Assembly (NCBI GenBank): GCA_002746935.1
Contig: PDRW01000038.1
Location: 1 to 64,000 of the forward strand
Direction: 5' to 3'
Length of the DNA: 64,000 bases
Source of the DNA: Rhodobacterales bacterium
GTDB lineage: Bacteria > Pseudomonadota > Alphaproteobacteria > Rhodobacterales > Rhodobacteraceae
Part shown: positions 8,699-18,779 of the stretch, piece by piece
Layout: each line of letters starts with the position of its first letter
Position numbering within the stretch: position 1 is the stretch's first letter
The notes under the pieces: generated by a model
The model's database searches: none
Told to the model about the DNA's origin: nothing
What the model saw: only the letters and a program-made list of their open reading frames with translations
Position numbers and translations under genes: made by a program

Positions 8699-10114
8699 CT
8701 AGGGGTGCGGCGCCGCTGGCGGCGGCGGTGCCGGTTTGCGCCGCTTCAGCCAGCCCTTGCCTGCCGGTCCGGCGGGGCCGTACCATTCCTCGTTGCGGGT
8801 CGCGAACATGGTCGCGGCCAGCGCGGCAAAGGCGAGGCTCGACCCCGCGATCAGCGCGTAATCGGTGGAGTTCAGGATCAGATACAGCACCGCATAGAGC
8901 ACCACCAGCATCAGCCCCAGCACCCAGCTGCGCCTGCCCAGTTTCAGCCCGAACAGGGCAAACAGGGTCAACAGCACCACCACCGCCCCCGAGGCCAGCA
9001 GATAGGCCGGGCCGAAGCCGATCTGTTCGGCATAGGACAGCATCAACAGGGTGAAGATCGCCTGCGCCAGACCGATCAGGATGTATTGCACCGGATGCAC
9101 CGGGCGTTCGCGCGCGCCTTCGATCAACAGCACGGTCAGGAAGGTCAGCGCCACGAACAGGATGCCGTAATACGATGCACGCCAGGCCTTCTGGTAGAAA
9201 TCGTTCGGCTGGTAGAACCCCACCCCGAAGTCGGTATTCTCGCGGGCACGGGGCATATAGTCGTCCCGCGCCACCTGCGGCAGGTTGCGCGCCAGATGCG
9301 GGATGGTCCAGGTGGCGGTGAAGCCCTGTTCGGAAATCTCCGACCCGTCGGGCAGGAAGGCGCCCTGGAAGCTCGGGTCGGGCCAGTCGCTCTGCATCTC
9401 GACCCGCGTGTTGCGGCCCACGGCGGCGATCTGAAGCTCTTCCGCCCCGTTCAGCCCAAGGCTCAGATGCAGCCCCCCAAGGGCGCGCGGATCGCCCAGC
9501 GCGGCCTCGATGCCCGGCCCGGAAGGGCTTGGTTCCAGTGCCAGATCGCCGGTCTCCGCCCGCAACACCGCCTCGCCGCGCAGCGCGTGGTTCGACGTCA
9601 CCTCCACGAGCAGACGGGCCTGATCCCAGAGGATTTCCTCGTTGTCCACCAGCGCCCCCGCGGCCCGGTCCAGCGGGAAGGTCATGTCCATCTCCACCTG
9701 CGCCTGATAGACCGGCACCTGAAAGATCCCGCGGTGGCGGATCTGCGTGGCGCTGGTCAGCCGGGTGTCGAACCGGTCGGGGAACATGTAGACAGGCTCA
9801 CGGCTCTTGATCTCGGTGGTCTCATGGACTTCCTTGACCGGCTGCCCGCTTTGCTCATGGACCATCACCCGCCCGGTCGCGGGGTCGATCACGTCACGGG
9901 TCACTGTCACCCGGACTTCTTCCTGCACCGGCAGCACCAGCAGCGGACCGGAGATCAGCTGCCGCCCGCCCCATTCCCGGCCGACGTTGTAGACGGTCTG
10001 ATCCGAATAGCTGCGCCGCGAACTGACGATTTCCGAGACCATCAGCAGCGGGATGAACATCAGCAGGGTCAGAAGACCCACGATCAGAAAGCGCATGCCG
10101 GGGGAGCGCATCAT
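8699..10114 (-). CDS. creD: CreD-like inner-membrane protein
   Basis: A 471-residue protein of the CreD family. It has one N-terminal membrane segment (FLIVGLLTLLMFIPLLMV), then the family motif IVSSRRSYSDQTVYNVGREWGGRQLISGP, a large periplasmic region, and a cluster of about five membrane segments at the C-terminus beginning near SYYGILFVALTFLTVLLIEG, including 'HPVQYILIGLAQAIFTLLMLS'. In E. coli CreD belongs to the CreBC regulon and affects envelope integrity and beta-lactam response; no creBC genes are nearby here. The start at MMRSPGMRF has a GAGAGG ribosome site; either of the two adjacent ATGs could serve. Confidence 0.9.
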   Translation of the reverse strand: MMRSPGMRFLIVGLLTLLMFIPLLMVSEIVSSRRSYSDQTVYNVGREWGGRQLISGPLLVLPVQEEVRVTVTRDVIDPATGRVMVHEQSGQPVKEVHETTEIKSREPVYMFPDRFDTRLTSATQIRHRGIFQVPVYQAQVEMDMTFPLDRAAGALVDNEEILWDQARLLVEVTSNHALRGEAVLRAETGDLALEPSPSGPGIEAALGDPRALGGLHLSLGLNGAEELQIAAVGRNTRVEMQSDWPDPSFQGAFLPDGSEISEQGFTATWTIPHLARNLPQVARDDYMPRARENTDFGVGFYQPNDFYQKAWRASYYGILFVALTFLTVLLIEGARERPVHPVQYILIGLAQAIFTLLMLSYAEQIGFGPAYLLASGAVVVLLTLFALFGLKLGRRSWVLGLMLVVLYAVLYLILNSTDYALIAGSSLAFAALAATMFATRNEEWYGPAGPAGKGWLKRRKPAPPPPAAPHP

Positions 10115-10308
10115 CGGGAAACCTCTCGAATTGTCCGGCACCAGCCTAGGCCCGCCCGGCATCGGGGGCAAGTGTGGCTTCTGCGACCGGCTGGGCATTG
10201 CCCTTGCCGGCCGTTGCGGGGCCGTTGCGGGCTGGCAGGCCCGGTGGCGCAAGCAGCCCAATCCGCGCCGGGGGGCTGAATTCACACCCCTTTTGGCGTC
10301 ACCCCCGG

Positions 10309-10337
10309 GCCCTGTAGCCCCGGCGGCTCAGACCAGC
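10309..10337. repeat. Copy of the pyrG 3' end (29-bp direct repeat, distal copy)
   Basis: These 29 bases are identical to 10377-10405, which spans the last codons and stop of pyrG. The distance between copies is 68 bp. The distal copy lies outside any gene. It looks like a short tandem duplication of the gene terminus with intervening drift. Confidence 0.8.
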
Positions 10338-10395
10338 GTTTGACGGTGGCACCAGCGGCCCGGCTCCGCACCCGGCGCCCTGTAGCCCCGGCGGC

Positions 10396-12039
10396 TCAGA
10401 CCAGCCGTTCGGCGGCTTTCGCGGCGCGGATGAAATCGGCGAACAATGGCGCCGGCGCGAAGGGTTTGGACTTCAGCTCCGGGTGGTACTGCACGCCGAT
10501 GAACCACGGGTGGTCCTTCCATTCGACGATCTCGGGCAGGCGCCCGTCGGGCGACATGCCGGAAAACACCAGCCCCGCCGCTTCCAGCGCCTCGCGATAG
10601 GTCATGTCGACCTCGTAGCGGTGGCGGTGGCGTTCCTCGATGCTTTCGGCGCCGTAGATCGCGCGCACTTTCGAGCCCTCGGCGAGTTTCGCGGTATAGG
10701 CGCCGAGGCGCATGGTGCCGCCCTTCTTGGCGGAGCTGTCGCGCTTTTCGGTGTAATTGCCGCGGACCCATTCCTTGAGCAGATAGACGATCGGGGTGAA
10801 GCGTTTGTGCCCGGCCTCGTGGTCGAATTCCTCGGAGCCGGCATCCTCTATGCCCAGCACATGGCGCGCCGCCTCGACCACCGCGAGCTGCATGCCGAGG
10901 CAGATGCCGAGATAGGGCACGCCCTTTTCGCGGGCGAATTGCGCGGCGCGGATCTTGCCCTCGGTGCCGCGTTCGCCGAAGCCGCCGGGCACGAGGATGC
11001 CGTGGAACCCGGCGAGATGGGGGGCGGGGTCTTCGGTCTCGAAAATCTCCGCATCGACCCATTCGACCTTCACCCGCGTGCGGTTGGCGAGACCGCCATG
11101 GGTCAGCGCTTCCTTGATCGACTTGTAGGCGTCTTCCAGCTGCACATATTTGCCGACGATGGCGATCCTCACCTCGCCCTCGGCGTGGGTGAGCCGGTCT
11201 TCCACATCCTGCCAGCGCGAGAGGTCGGGTTTCGGCGCCGGGGAGATGCGGAAGGCGTCGAGCACCGCCTGGTCGAGCCCGACCTTGTGAAACGCCATCG
11301 GCGCCTCGTAGATCGAGCCGAGATCATAGGCCGGGATCACCGCCTCCTTGCGGACATTGCAGAACAGCGCGATCTTGGCGCGTTCCTTGTCAGGCAGCGG
11401 GTGTTCGGAGCGGGTGACCAGCACGTCGGGGGCGATGCCGATGGAGCGCAGCTCCTTCACCGAATGCTGGGTCGGCTTGGTCTTGAGCTCACCGGAGGTG
11501 GCAAGATACGGCAGAAGCGTGAGATGCATGAAGATGCACTGGCCGCGGGGGCGTTCCTGGGCGAACTGGCGGATCGCCTCGAAGAACGGCAGGGCCTCGA
11601 TGTCGCCGACGGTACCGCCGATCTCGCAGAGCATGAAATCGACCTCGTCGTCGCCGATGGCGATCCAGTCCTTGATCTCGTTGGTGACATGGGGGATCAC
11701 CTGGATGGTCTTGCCGAGGTAATCGCCGCGGCGCTCCTTCTCCAGCACATTGGTGTAGATCCGCCCCGAGGAGACCGAGTCGGTCCGGCGCGCCGCCACC
11801 CCGGTGAAACGCTCGTAATGGCCGAGGTCGAGGTCGGTTTCGGCGCCGTCATCGGTGACGAAGACCTCGCCATGCTCGAAGGGCGACATGGTGCCGGGGT
11901 CGACGTTGAGATAGGGGTCGAGTTTTCTGAGCCGCACCGAGAAGCCGCGGGCTTGCAGGAGCGCGCCGAGCGCGGCGGCGGTCAGCCCCTTGCCGAGGGA
12001 GGAAACCACCCCGCCGGTGATGAAGATGTAACGTGCCAT
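10396..12039 (-). CDS. pyrG: CTP synthase
   Basis: A 547-residue enzyme making CTP from UTP, ATP and glutamine. The N-terminal synthase domain opens with [20 protein letters not shown] (P-loop) and holds [21 protein letters not shown] and [11 protein letters not shown]. The C-terminal class I glutamine amidotransferase has VPGGFGERG and [17 protein letters not shown] (catalytic Cys), and the closing Q-Y-H-P-E motif [12 protein letters not shown]. Length matches the family. An open frame extends 59 codons upstream, but MARYIF is the universal start. A ten-C run lies just upstream of the start codon. Downstream of secG on the same strand. Confidence 0.98.
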   Translation of the reverse strand: MARYIFITGGVVSSLGKGLTAAALGALLQARGFSVRLRKLDPYLNVDPGTMSPFEHGEVFVTDDGAETDLDLGHYERFTGVAARRTDSVSSGRIYTNVLEKERRGDYLGKTIQVIPHVTNEIKDWIAIGDDEVDFMLCEIGGTVGDIEALPFFEAIRQFAQERPRGQCIFMHLTLLPYLATSGELKTKPTQHSVKELRSIGIAPDVLVTRSEHPLPDKERAKIALFCNVRKEAVIPAYDLGSIYEAPMAFHKVGLDQAVLDAFRISPAPKPDLSRWQDVEDRLTHAEGEVRIAIVGKYVQLEDAYKSIKEALTHGGLANRTRVKVEWVDAEIFETEDPAPHLAGFHGILVPGGFGERGTEGKIRAAQFAREKGVPYLGICLGMQLAVVEAARHVLGIEDAGSEEFDHEAGHKRFTPIVYLLKEWVRGNYTEKRDSSAKKGGTMRLGAYTAKLAEGSKVRAIYGAESIEERHRHRYEVDMTYREALEAAGLVFSGMSPDGRLPEIVEWKDHPWFIGVQYHPELKSKPFAPAPLFADFIRAAKAAERLV

Positions 12040-12392
12040 GTCGGTGCTGCCCCCCCCCCGCGTGAATACCTCCGCGATGCCCCGCCGCGGCCGGTTTGCC
12101 ATGTTTGCCTGATGCGCCGCCTGCTGTCCGTCCGGTGCCTGTCTTGCCTGGTGCCTGTCTGGTGCCTGTCTGCGCTGCGCGACGCGCTGCGAACCGGGTC
12201 GCCAGCGCCCTGTCACAGACCCCTTTCCACGGGGCCCGAGCTTTAGCCGATTCCCCGCCGCAGCGCAATACGGCGGACGCGGCGGTGCGGGGGGTTTCCC
12301 TTGTTTATCATGCGGTTACGAGGTAACAGCGGGGCAGATAGCCGGCCCGGCGGCGCGACTTGCCCCGGGCCTTCTGTCGTGCTGGCCGCGCG
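12040..12392. other. secG-pyrG spacer with short repeats
   Basis: About 350 bp without a supported gene. It contains a ten-C run next to the pyrG start, a cluster of three GGTGCCTGTC repeats at about 12136-12172, and a small inverted repeat GGTTAC-GAG-GTAAC near 12313-12326 inside a brief AT-rich patch that could mark a promoter for pyrG. No convincing -35/-10 pair was found. Confidence 0.4.
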
Positions 12393-12863
12393 CTATTCGG
12401 CGCGCGGCGGGGCCACCGGGGCTTCGTCCGAGCCTTCGGATTGCGGCGCTTCCGGGGCCACAGGTGCCGCCGGGGCCTCCGGTGCGGTGCCTTCGGTCTG
12501 CGGGGCGGTCTCTCCGGTCCCTCCGCTCTCTCCGGTCTGCGGCACCAGATCGTCGATCCCGGGCAGCGCCGGGGCGTCGGGGACAGGTGCGTCGCCGGCG
12601 GTGCCCGGCGCGTCAACCCGGTCGATCACCGAGCGTTCGGCGGCGTTGCGCGCCGAGACGATGGTCATCGCCAGCGCCATGCCGAGAAAGGCGATGCCGA
12701 GCACCCAGGTGACCTTGCTGAGTGCCGAGGCGGCGCCGCGCGCGGTCATCACCCCGCCGCCGCCGCCAATGCCGAGCCCGCCCCCTTCGGAGCGTTGCAG
12801 AAGCACGACAGCGATCAGCGCGAGCGCGAGGATCAGCAGGATGACAAGCAGAACGTTTTCCAT
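12393..12863 (-). CDS. secG: Preprotein translocase subunit SecG
   Basis: A 156-residue SecG. The first 75 residues carry the family pattern: an N-terminal membrane segment (MENVLLVILLILALALIAVV), the cytoplasmic loop LLQRSEGGGLGIGGGGGVMTARGAAS, then ALSKVTWVLGIAFLGMALAMTIV. It is an accessory subunit of the SecYEG channel in the inner membrane. The C-terminal half is a Pro/Ala/Glu/Ser-rich disordered tail, common in Rhodobacteraceae SecG. The start MENV has a GAGGT site; an ATG eight codons earlier is unlikely. The secG-pyrG order is common in alphaproteobacteria. Confidence 0.95.
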   Translation of the reverse strand: MENVLLVILLILALALIAVVLLQRSEGGGLGIGGGGGVMTARGAASALSKVTWVLGIAFLGMALAMTIVSARNAAERSVIDRVDAPGTAGDAPVPDAPALPGIDDLVPQTGESGGTGETAPQTEGTAPEAPAAPVAPEAPQSEGSDEAPVAPPRAE

Positions 12864-12990
12864 ATGGACCTCGGGGGCGCGTGACACTCGATGGGGCTAT
12901 CTAGGGGCAATGGCGCGGCCCCGCAACCCCCAAGCTTCGGGATCGGCGGGCAGGGGCGCGCCGGTACCGCCCGCCCGGGCCCTCCCGGGG

Positions 12991-13389
12991 TCAGTCGTCG
13001 TCGGCATCGTCGACATCGTATTGCCCCGACAGGGCGCGGCGGACGAAGGACCAGTTGAGCCCGATGCCCAGCACCAGCGACACCGCGAAAACCCCGATCC
13101 AGAGGTTGAGGTCGGGGTCGGCGAGCGACAGCCAGCCCATGTCCCAGAGCACCCAGATGAGCGCCGCCACCACCGCCGTTACCAGCAGGATGCCGAAGGG
13201 GCCGATCGAATGCAGCGTGGCGCGGATGTAGATCACATAGGCGATGAACAGCAACAGCCCCAGCAGCACCACCAGCGGCAACCGGGTTGCGGCATTGGCA
13301 CTGGCCCAGTGGGCATAGTTCCACGAGGTCGGGTTGAAAGTGGCGGCCACCAGCACGAAGGCGGCGAGCCAGCGCAGGACGAAGCCCAT
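12991..13389 (-). CDS. Small membrane protein, DUF6524-like
   Basis: A 132-residue protein with four membrane segments ([80 protein letters not shown]) and an acidic C-terminus, DVDDADDD. The motif [12 protein letters not shown] after the first segment and [10 protein letters not shown] at the end fit a family I recall as DUF6524, found in Rhodobacterales and other proteobacteria. Function unknown. The start was placed at MGFVLRW because the upstream open frame is spacer sequence. Divergent from purA. Confidence 0.8.
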   Translation of the reverse strand: MGFVLRWLAAFVLVAATFNPTSWNYAHWASANAATRLPLVVLLGLLLFIAYVIYIRATLHSIGPFGILLVTAVVAALIWVLWDMGWLSLADPDLNLWIGVFAVSLVLGIGLNWSFVRRALSGQYDVDDADDD

Positions 13390-13579
13390 GGCATTCTCCG
13401 GTTTGTTTGCCCAGTTGCCGCCTTTGTCGCGGAAACCGCACGCCCTGTCCAGCCGTGCGCGCCCCCCGTGCAGCCCCGTGCCGGCCCCGTCCGGCAGGCC
13501 CGGCGAATTGCGGTTCCCCCGGCGCGGGCGCTCCGCTATACCACTCCCGTTTGACCGCCTGATGAGCCGGAGGAGCGAA

Positions 13580-14875
13580 ATGGCCAACGTTGTCGTCGTG
13601 GGCGCCCAGTGGGGCGACGAGGGGAAGGGCAAGCTGGTGGACTGGCTGTCGGAACGCGCCGACGTGGTCTGCCGTTTCCAGGGCGGACACAATGCCGGCC
13701 ACACCCTCGTGATTGATGGCGAAGTCTACAAGCTCAACGCGCTGCCCTCCGGTGTGGTGCGCGGCGGCAAGCTCAGCGTCATCGGCAACGGCGTGGTGCT
13801 CGACCCGTGGAACCTGCTCAAGGAGATCGGGGCGATCACCGCGCGCGGCATCGCGGTCACGCCGGACAATCTGCTGATCGCGGAAAACACCCCGCTGATC
13901 CTGCCCTATCACGGCGAGCTTGACCGGGCGCGTGAGGCGGCGGCGGCAACGGGCACCCGGATCGGCACCACCGGGCGCGGCATCGGCCCCTGCTATGAAG
14001 ACAAGGTCGGCCGCCGGGTGATCCGCGTCGCCGATCTCGCCGACCGGGCGACGCTGGACGCGCGCATCGACCGGGCGCTGGTGCATCACGACGCGTTGCG
14101 CTCCGGCCTCGGCCTGCCGCCGGTGGACAAACAGGCGCTGATCGAAAAGCTCGACGAGATCGCGCCGAAGATCCTCAGCTTCGCCGCGCCGGTCTGGAGG
14201 GTGCTGGCAGAAAAGCGCAGGGCGGGCAGACGCATCCTGTTCGAAGGCGCGCAGGGCGCGCTGCTCGACGTGGATTTCGGCTCGTACCCCTTTGTCACCT
14301 CGTCAAACGTGGTGGCGGGCCAGGCCGCGGCGGGCACCGGCACCGGCCCCGGCGGCATCGACTACGTGCTGGGGATCGTCAAGGCCTATACCACCCGGGT
14401 GGGCGAAGGGCCGTTCCCCACCGAGCTGTTCGACGCCGACGGCCAGCGCCTCGGCGAGCGCGGCCATGAATTCGGCACCACCACCGGGCGCAAACGCCGC
14501 TGCGGCTGGTTCGACGCGGTGCTGGTGCGCCAGAGCTGCACGATCAGCGGAATCAACGGCATCTGCCTGACCAAGCTCGACGTGCTCGACGGGTTCGAAA
14601 CGCTGAAGATCTGCACCGGCTACGAACTCGACGGCGAGCGGCTCGACTATCTGCCCACCGCCACCGACCGTCAGGCCCGCGTCACCCCGGTCTATGAGGA
14701 AATGCCGGGCTGGTCCGGCTCTACCAAAGGAGCGCGCAGCTGGGCCGAGCTTCCGGCGGAAGCGATCAAATATGTCCGCCGGGTGGAAGAACTGATCGGC
14801 TGCCCGGTGGCGCTGCTCTCCACCAGCCCGGAACGCGACGACACGATCCTGGTCACCGACCCCTTCGCCGATTGA
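13580..14875 (+). CDS. purA: Adenylosuccinate synthetase
   Basis: A 431-residue enzyme catalysing GTP-dependent condensation of IMP with aspartate, the first committed step to AMP. Signature elements: [15 protein letters not shown] (catalytic Asp and P-loop), [12 protein letters not shown] (catalytic His), [40 protein letters not shown] and [16 protein letters not shown] lies seven bases before the ATG. The reading frame continues upstream of the start but without family similarity. Followed by a DUF2842 gene 51 bp downstream on the same strand. Confidence 0.98.
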   Translation: MANVVVVGAQWGDEGKGKLVDWLSERADVVCRFQGGHNAGHTLVIDGEVYKLNALPSGVVRGGKLSVIGNGVVLDPWNLLKEIGAITARGIAVTPDNLLIAENTPLILPYHGELDRAREAAAATGTRIGTTGRGIGPCYEDKVGRRVIRVADLADRATLDARIDRALVHHDALRSGLGLPPVDKQALIEKLDEIAPKILSFAAPVWRVLAEKRRAGRRILFEGAQGALLDVDFGSYPFVTSSNVVAGQAAAGTGTGPGGIDYVLGIVKAYTTRVGEGPFPTELFDADGQRLGERGHEFGTTTGRKRRCGWFDAVLVRQSCTISGINGICLTKLDVLDGFETLKICTGYELDGERLDYLPTATDRQARVTPVYEEMPGWSGSTKGARSWAELPAEAIKYVRRVEELIGCPVALLSTSPERDDTILVTDPFAD

Positions 14876-14926
14876 GCCCTGGCCGGGCGGCGTCGGGAAG
14901 AAACGCAGGGCAGGGAGGCCTGGCAG

Positions 14927-15223
14927 ATGAAATTCAGAACGCGCAAACGGCTGGCACTGCTGGTGCTGGTGGTGGGGGTGCCGGTCTATGCGATCACCGC
15001 CGCCATCCTGCTGAGCTTCGTGCAGGGCCTGCCGAAACTCGTCGAACTGGCGCTCTATGTCTTTGTCGGGGTGGCCTGGATCTTCCCGCTGAAACCGCTG
15101 TTTCTGGGCGTCGGCCGCGCCGATCCGGACGAGACCCCGCGCGCGCCGGCGCCCGAAAACACAGCGCCCGAAAACACGGCGCCCGAAAACACGGCGCCTG
15201 ACAACGGAAAGGCGCCCCGCTAA
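14927..15223 (+). CDS. DUF2842 membrane protein
   Basis: A 98-residue protein with two membrane segments (ALLVLVVGVPVYAITAAILL and ELALYVFVGVAWIFPLKPLF). The 'R.R..ia...lv..v..Y' start and the 'y...GvaWi.PlkpLf' end fit DUF2842 (PF11003), an alphaproteobacterial family of unknown role. The C-terminal tail is a four-fold APENT repeat (15-bp unit, last copy APDN), which lies outside the domain. A GGGAGG site precedes the ATG. Adjacent to purA, as in other Rhodobacteraceae to my recollection. Confidence 0.85.
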   Translation: MKFRTRKRLALLVLVVGVPVYAITAAILLSFVQGLPKLVELALYVFVGVAWIFPLKPLFLGVGRADPDETPRAPAPENTAPENTAPENTAPDNGKAPR

Positions 15224-15234
15224 AGGGCGCCTTC
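15209..15234 (+). terminator. Hairpin at the end of the purA transcript
   Basis: AAGGCGCC and GGGCGCCTT form an 8-bp stem around the stop codon of the DUF2842 gene. No clear T run follows on this strand, and a second GC-rich hairpin (CCGGCCCTGCTCCGGGCCGG) comes right after. Both lie between convergent genes, so termination in either direction is possible. Confidence 0.45.
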
Positions 15235-15270
15235 CGGGTTCCGGACCGGCCCTGCTCCGGGCCGGCAGCC

Positions 15271-17979
15271 TCAGGCGTTGGCGTCGTAGAACTGGCTGGC
15301 CTGCGACAGCGCGAAGCTGCCGCGGCGGATCTTGCTGAGCTTGCCGTCGCCGATCAGCCGGGCGAAGGCGTCCAGCACCGCTTCGCGCCCAAGCCCCGGG
15401 CCGGACTGGCTCATGAGTTGCAGTATTTCCAGACGATTGACCGAGGCGCGGCCCACTTCCTGGGTGATATAGGCGACACCCGCCTCGACCAGATCTTCCG
15501 CGCTGTCGGCACCGGGAAGGCGTTCGAGATAGGCTTCGAACCCCGGCACCAGCAGAGCAACCGATTCGTGAAGATCCCCGGCTTCCTCCACGTCGTGGCT
15601 GGCCTGCGGCCCGGGCGCGACGGCGAGGTTCGACTTGACCACGCGGCGCGGGCGTACCGGGCTGGCTGCGCGGGCCGGACGGGCCGGACGGGCCGGGCGC
15701 GTCGGTTTGACCGGACCGGCGGGGTGCGCGGCATGGCTTTCGTCGTCTTCGCCGGCTTCGTCGATGCGCTGTTCCGATACCAGCACCAGCGGCGCGAGAC
15801 GGCGGACGTTGCGCTCGGCCTTGGCCTTGTCCTTGTCCTTGGTCCTGGCGGTCTCCGCCGGGCGGCGCGGGCGCACCACACGGGCGAGGTCGCGGCGGTA
15901 TTCGTCCTGCGGCTCTTCCGTGTCATCGAGGTCGTCATCGTCGTCGATATGGGCATCGCGGTCGGCGCGGGTGGCCAGAACGGCGCGCTTGAGGTGCTGG
16001 ATCGCCGAATGGCGGCGCGAGGCTTCGCCGCTCTCGAGCTGCGAGTTGGTCTTTTCCAGAAGCCGGTCGACGGAGGTGTCGGTATCCGACATGTCGTTGT
16101 CGTCGAAGGCCGTGCGCGAGGGGCTGCGGCGGGGTTCGACCCGTGTGCTGCCGGGAGCCTCTTCGGGCTGGAGCGGCAGCGGCCGGCGCGGTGCTTTTGC
16201 GTGGGTTTCGGGGGCTGTTTCCGGCTCGTTTTCCCCGGTATCGCCGAAACTGCCGGAGACCGCCACGTCATCCCCGAGCGGCAGGATTTCGTCCTGCGGT
16301 GCCGCGGCGGGCGGATGCGTTTCGGCGCTGGCCTTGCGGTCGGCCTTGCGGTCGGCCCTGGCACGCAACACCCGGGCCTCGCGGTCGATCTCGGCCAGTT
16401 CGGCGGCAAGATCGGCCTCGTCTTCTTCCGACAGGGTGCTTTCGCCCGGGACCGTGAACGCGGAGTCTTCGTCTTCCTCCAGCTCATCTGCCCAGGTCTC
16501 TTCTTCCCTGCCGCCGGCAGCCGGGGTCAGGGCATCCAGCGCGCCTTCGACCGGCTCCACACGCTCCACAGACGGCTCTTGCGGCGCGTCATCGGCGTCC
16601 GGGGCGTGATGTCCGAAGGTGTCCAGCAGGGAGCCGAGTTCTGAGGGGTCGATGTCAGCCGGATCGTCGTCTTCGGTCCAGCCATCGGTCATGATGGTCG
16701 TGGCGGGCGCGTGCAAGGGTGCGGCGGGGTGTTCGGACTCGTAGCCTTCCTCCGGCTCGTCCTCGGCCTCGGCAATGATCGCCTCTTCGAGCACGTCCTC
16801 ATAATCGTCGGAATCGTCGGATTCGGCAAAGAACGCGGCGACCGGGTCTTCGGTCGGGGCGGTCCCGTCATCCGGTTCCCCGTCATGCGGCCGGGTTGCG
16901 TTTTCGACCCTGTTGCGCAGGCGCAGGAGCTTCGAGACCACCGAGTTGGCATCCGCCTCGGCCGATGCCGCGACCTCGGCGGCGGCAGCAGCGGCGATGC
17001 GGCGGGCCTCTTCCTGCTCCGACCGGCGCGCGGCTTTCGCCGCGTCTTCTTCGGCCCGCCTGGCGACCGCCTCGGCCTCTTCCTTCCCGGCACGGGCCTT
17101 TTCCGCGGCGGCTTCTTCCTTGGCGGCGAGACGTGCAGCTTCTTCCTCTGCGGCGCGGCGTGCAGCTTCTTCCTCTGCGGCGCGGCGTGCAGCTTCTTCC
17201 TCCGCGGCGAGGCGTGCGGCTTCTTGCTCTGCGGCGAGGCGTTCGGCTTCTTGCTCTGCGGCGATGCGTGCAGCCTCTTCCTCGGCGGCGCGGCGTGCGG
17301 CTTCTTCCTCCGCGGCGCGGCGTGCGGCTTCTTCTTCAGCAGCGAGGCGTTCGGCTTCTTCCTTGGCGGCGATGCGTGCGGCTTCTTCCTCCGCGGCGCG
17401 GCGTGCAGCTTCTTCCTTGGCGGCGAGGCGTGCGGCTTCTTCCTCCGCGGCGATGCGTGCAGCCTCTTCCTCTGCGGCGAGGCGCGCGGCTTCTTCTTCA
17501 GCAGCGAGGCGTGCAGCTTCTTCCTCGGCGGCGATGCGCGCGGCTTCTTGCTCTGCGGCGCGGCGTTCGGCCTCTTCCTCTTCGGCGCGGCGTGCAGCCT
17601 CTTCCTCTGCGGCGATGCGTGCGGCTTCTTCCTCTGCGGCCCGGTCTTCCCTGCCGGTGGCGTCTTCTGCCTGTGGCGGCAGCGCGGCACCCGGGATTGC
17701 CGCTGGCAGCACATCGGGCGCGGCCTCGGCCTGGCGCAGAATCACACCGTTTTCGCTCACCTGTGCCTCGACCCGGCGCTGAACTTCGCGTTCGGCAATC
17801 CGGTGCAATGCTTCAGCGTCCGGGGTCGGCGGCTCGGCGCCGAAGTAGCGGTCGTCAGCCGCAAGATCGCGGAAGTATTCGGCGATGGATTTCATCGTCG
17901 AAAATGGATCGTCGAATCCTTCCAGCGTACAGCTGAAGGTTCCGTATGATACCGTCAGGATCCGGTTCGTATTCACCAT
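15271..17979 (-). CDS. Large repeat-rich Rhodobacterales protein with long Glu/Ala/Arg helix
   Basis: A 902-residue cytoplasmic protein. The first 85 residues ([20 protein letters not shown], then [30 protein letters not shown]) are a conserved N-terminal block I recall from Rhodobacteraceae hypothetical proteins, sometimes auto-labelled CheA without CheA domains. Residues 114-290 are 19 and a half copies of a nine-residue unit, [11 protein letters not shown], predicted to be a long single helix or coiled coil. A long acidic, low-complexity region follows. The last 90 residues ([20 protein letters not shown] to [12 protein letters not shown]) look like a small folded domain. No signal peptide or membrane segment. 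An open frame continues upstream, but MVNTN is preceded by a purine-rich site. Function unknown; a structural or scaffold role is a guess. Confidence 0.85.
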   Translation of the reverse strand: MVNTNRILTVSYGTFSCTLEGFDDPFSTMKSIAEYFRDLAADDRYFGAEPPTPDAEALHRIAEREVQRRVEAQVSENGVILRQAEAAPDVLPAAIPGAALPPQAEDATGREDRAAEEEAARIAAEEEAARRAEEEEAERRAAEQEAARIAAEEEAARLAAEEEAARLAAEEEAARIAAEEEAARLAAKEEAARRAAEEEAARIAAKEEAERLAAEEEAARRAAEEEAARRAAEEEAARIAAEQEAERLAAEQEAARLAAEEEAARRAAEEEAARRAAEEEAARLAAKEEAAAEKARAGKEEAEAVARRAEEDAAKAARRSEQEEARRIAAAAAAEVAASAEADANSVVSKLLRLRNRVENATRPHDGEPDDGTAPTEDPVAAFFAESDDSDDYEDVLEEAIIAEAEDEPEEGYESEHPAAPLHAPATTIMTDGWTEDDDPADIDPSELGSLLDTFGHHAPDADDAPQEPSVERVEPVEGALDALTPAAGGREEETWADELEEDEDSAFTVPGESTLSEEDEADLAAELAEIDREARVLRARADRKADRKASAETHPPAAAPQDEILPLGDDVAVSGSFGDTGENEPETAPETHAKAPRRPLPLQPEEAPGSTRVEPRRSPSRTAFDDNDMSDTDTSVDRLLEKTNSQLESGEASRRHSAIQHLKRAVLATRADRDAHIDDDDDLDDTEEPQDEYRRDLARVVRPRRPAETARTKDKDKAKAERNVRRLAPLVLVSEQRIDEAGEDDESHAAHPAGPVKPTRPARPARPARAASPVRPRRVVKSNLAVAPGPQASHDVEEAGDLHESVALLVPGFEAYLERLPGADSAEDLVEAGVAYITQEVGRASVNRLEILQLMSQSGPGLGREAVLDAFARLIGDGKLSKIRRGSFALSQASQFYDANA
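17110..17640 (-). repeat. 27-bp tandem repeat encoding the nine-residue helix
   Basis: About 19.5 units of 27 bp, each encoding AAEEEAAR(R/I/L) with substitutions to K or Q at the third-fifth positions. Reading frame is kept through all units. Unit identity is high but imperfect, so copy number is expected to vary between strains. Confidence 0.9.
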
Positions 17980-18040
17980 GCCTCGTCGCCTTCTCCCCCG
18001 ATCCAGCAACAATCGGTCTAACATGACGCCGCCCAGAAAT

Positions 18041-18070
18041 TTGCACAAAACCACGAAAAGTAGGGTGTAT
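18041..18070 (+). promoter_or_regulatory. Possible promoter of the thiamine pyrophosphokinase-like gene
   Basis: TTGCAC and GTGTAT separated by 18 bp, in a locally AT-richer patch of the divergent spacer. The match to the -10 consensus is weak. Confidence 0.3.
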
Positions 18071-18119
18071 TTCAATGGCGGGATTAAGGAACGTTTCCAA
18101 TCAGGATACAATCTGCCGT

Positions 18120-18779
18120 ATGGAACCGCAATTTGCACCATTTTCCGATAAAGTGACGCTGCTGGGCGGAGGGCCGCTTCCGCCCGGGATCGTTTCCGAA
18201 CTGCTCGAACTGGCCCCGAATCTGGTGGCCTGCGACGGGGCGGCGGCGCGTGCCCTCGCACTGGGGCTCCGGCCGGCGCGGGTGGTGGGCGACCTCGATT
18301 CGCTCGATGAGCAGACCCGCGCGGGCCTCGACCCGGCCCGCGTTTTCCGCATCCCCGAGCAGGAAAGCACCGATTTCGACAAGGCGCTGAGAACCACCGA
18401 CGCGCCGCTGATCCTTGGAGCGGGCTTCATGGGGCGCCGCCTCGACCACGAACTGGCCTGCTACAACGCGCTGGTCCGCCGCCCGGAAAGGCGCTGCATC
18501 CTCGTCGGCGAACACGACATCTGCTTCCACGCTGCCGGAAGGCTGCGGCTGGCGCTGGCGCCCGGCACCAGGGTGTCGCTGTTTCCGATGGCCGAACTGG
18601 CGGTCACCACCCGGGGCCTCGAATGGGAGCTCGACCGGCTGGTGCTGGCACCCTGGGGGCGGGTCGGCACGTCAAACCGCGCGGTGCGGCAGACGGTGGA
18701 AATCCGGCCCGAGGCGACGGGGCTTCTGGTGATCCTCCCGAGGGTGGCGTTGCGGGCGGCGATTGCGGCTTTCGGCTGA
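18120..18779 (+). CDS. Thiamine pyrophosphokinase-like protein
   Basis: A 219-residue protein resembling thiamine pyrophosphokinase, which makes thiamine diphosphate from thiamine and ATP. Diagnostic motifs are visible: [26 protein letters not shown] (the 'aDgGa..l...g..Pd.viGDlDSl' block) and ESTDFDKAL, the metal-binding 'q..tDf.kal' motif. The C-terminal part, [20 protein letters not shown] and GTSN, corresponds to the thiamine-binding sandwich domain. The start could also be an ATG 15 codons earlier; the chosen one begins next to the first beta strand. Divergent from the large repeat protein. Confidence 0.87.
   Translation: MEPQFAPFSDKVTLLGGGPLPPGIVSELLELAPNLVACDGAAARALALGLRPARVVGDLDSLDEQTRAGLDPARVFRIPEQESTDFDKALRTTDAPLILGAGFMGRRLDHELACYNALVRRPERRCILVGEHDICFHAAGRLRLALAPGTRVSLFPMAELAVTTRGLEWELDRLVLAPWGRVGTSNRAVRQTVEIRPEATGLLVILPRVALRAAIAAFG

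Noticed and set aside
8705-10279. Long open frame antisense to creD
   Set aside because: CreD is unmistakable on the opposite strand. The antisense product is His/Gln/Gly-rich without motifs.
17110-17640. CRISPR-like array
   Set aside because: The 27-bp units are contiguous, without unique spacers, and stay in frame inside a protein gene.
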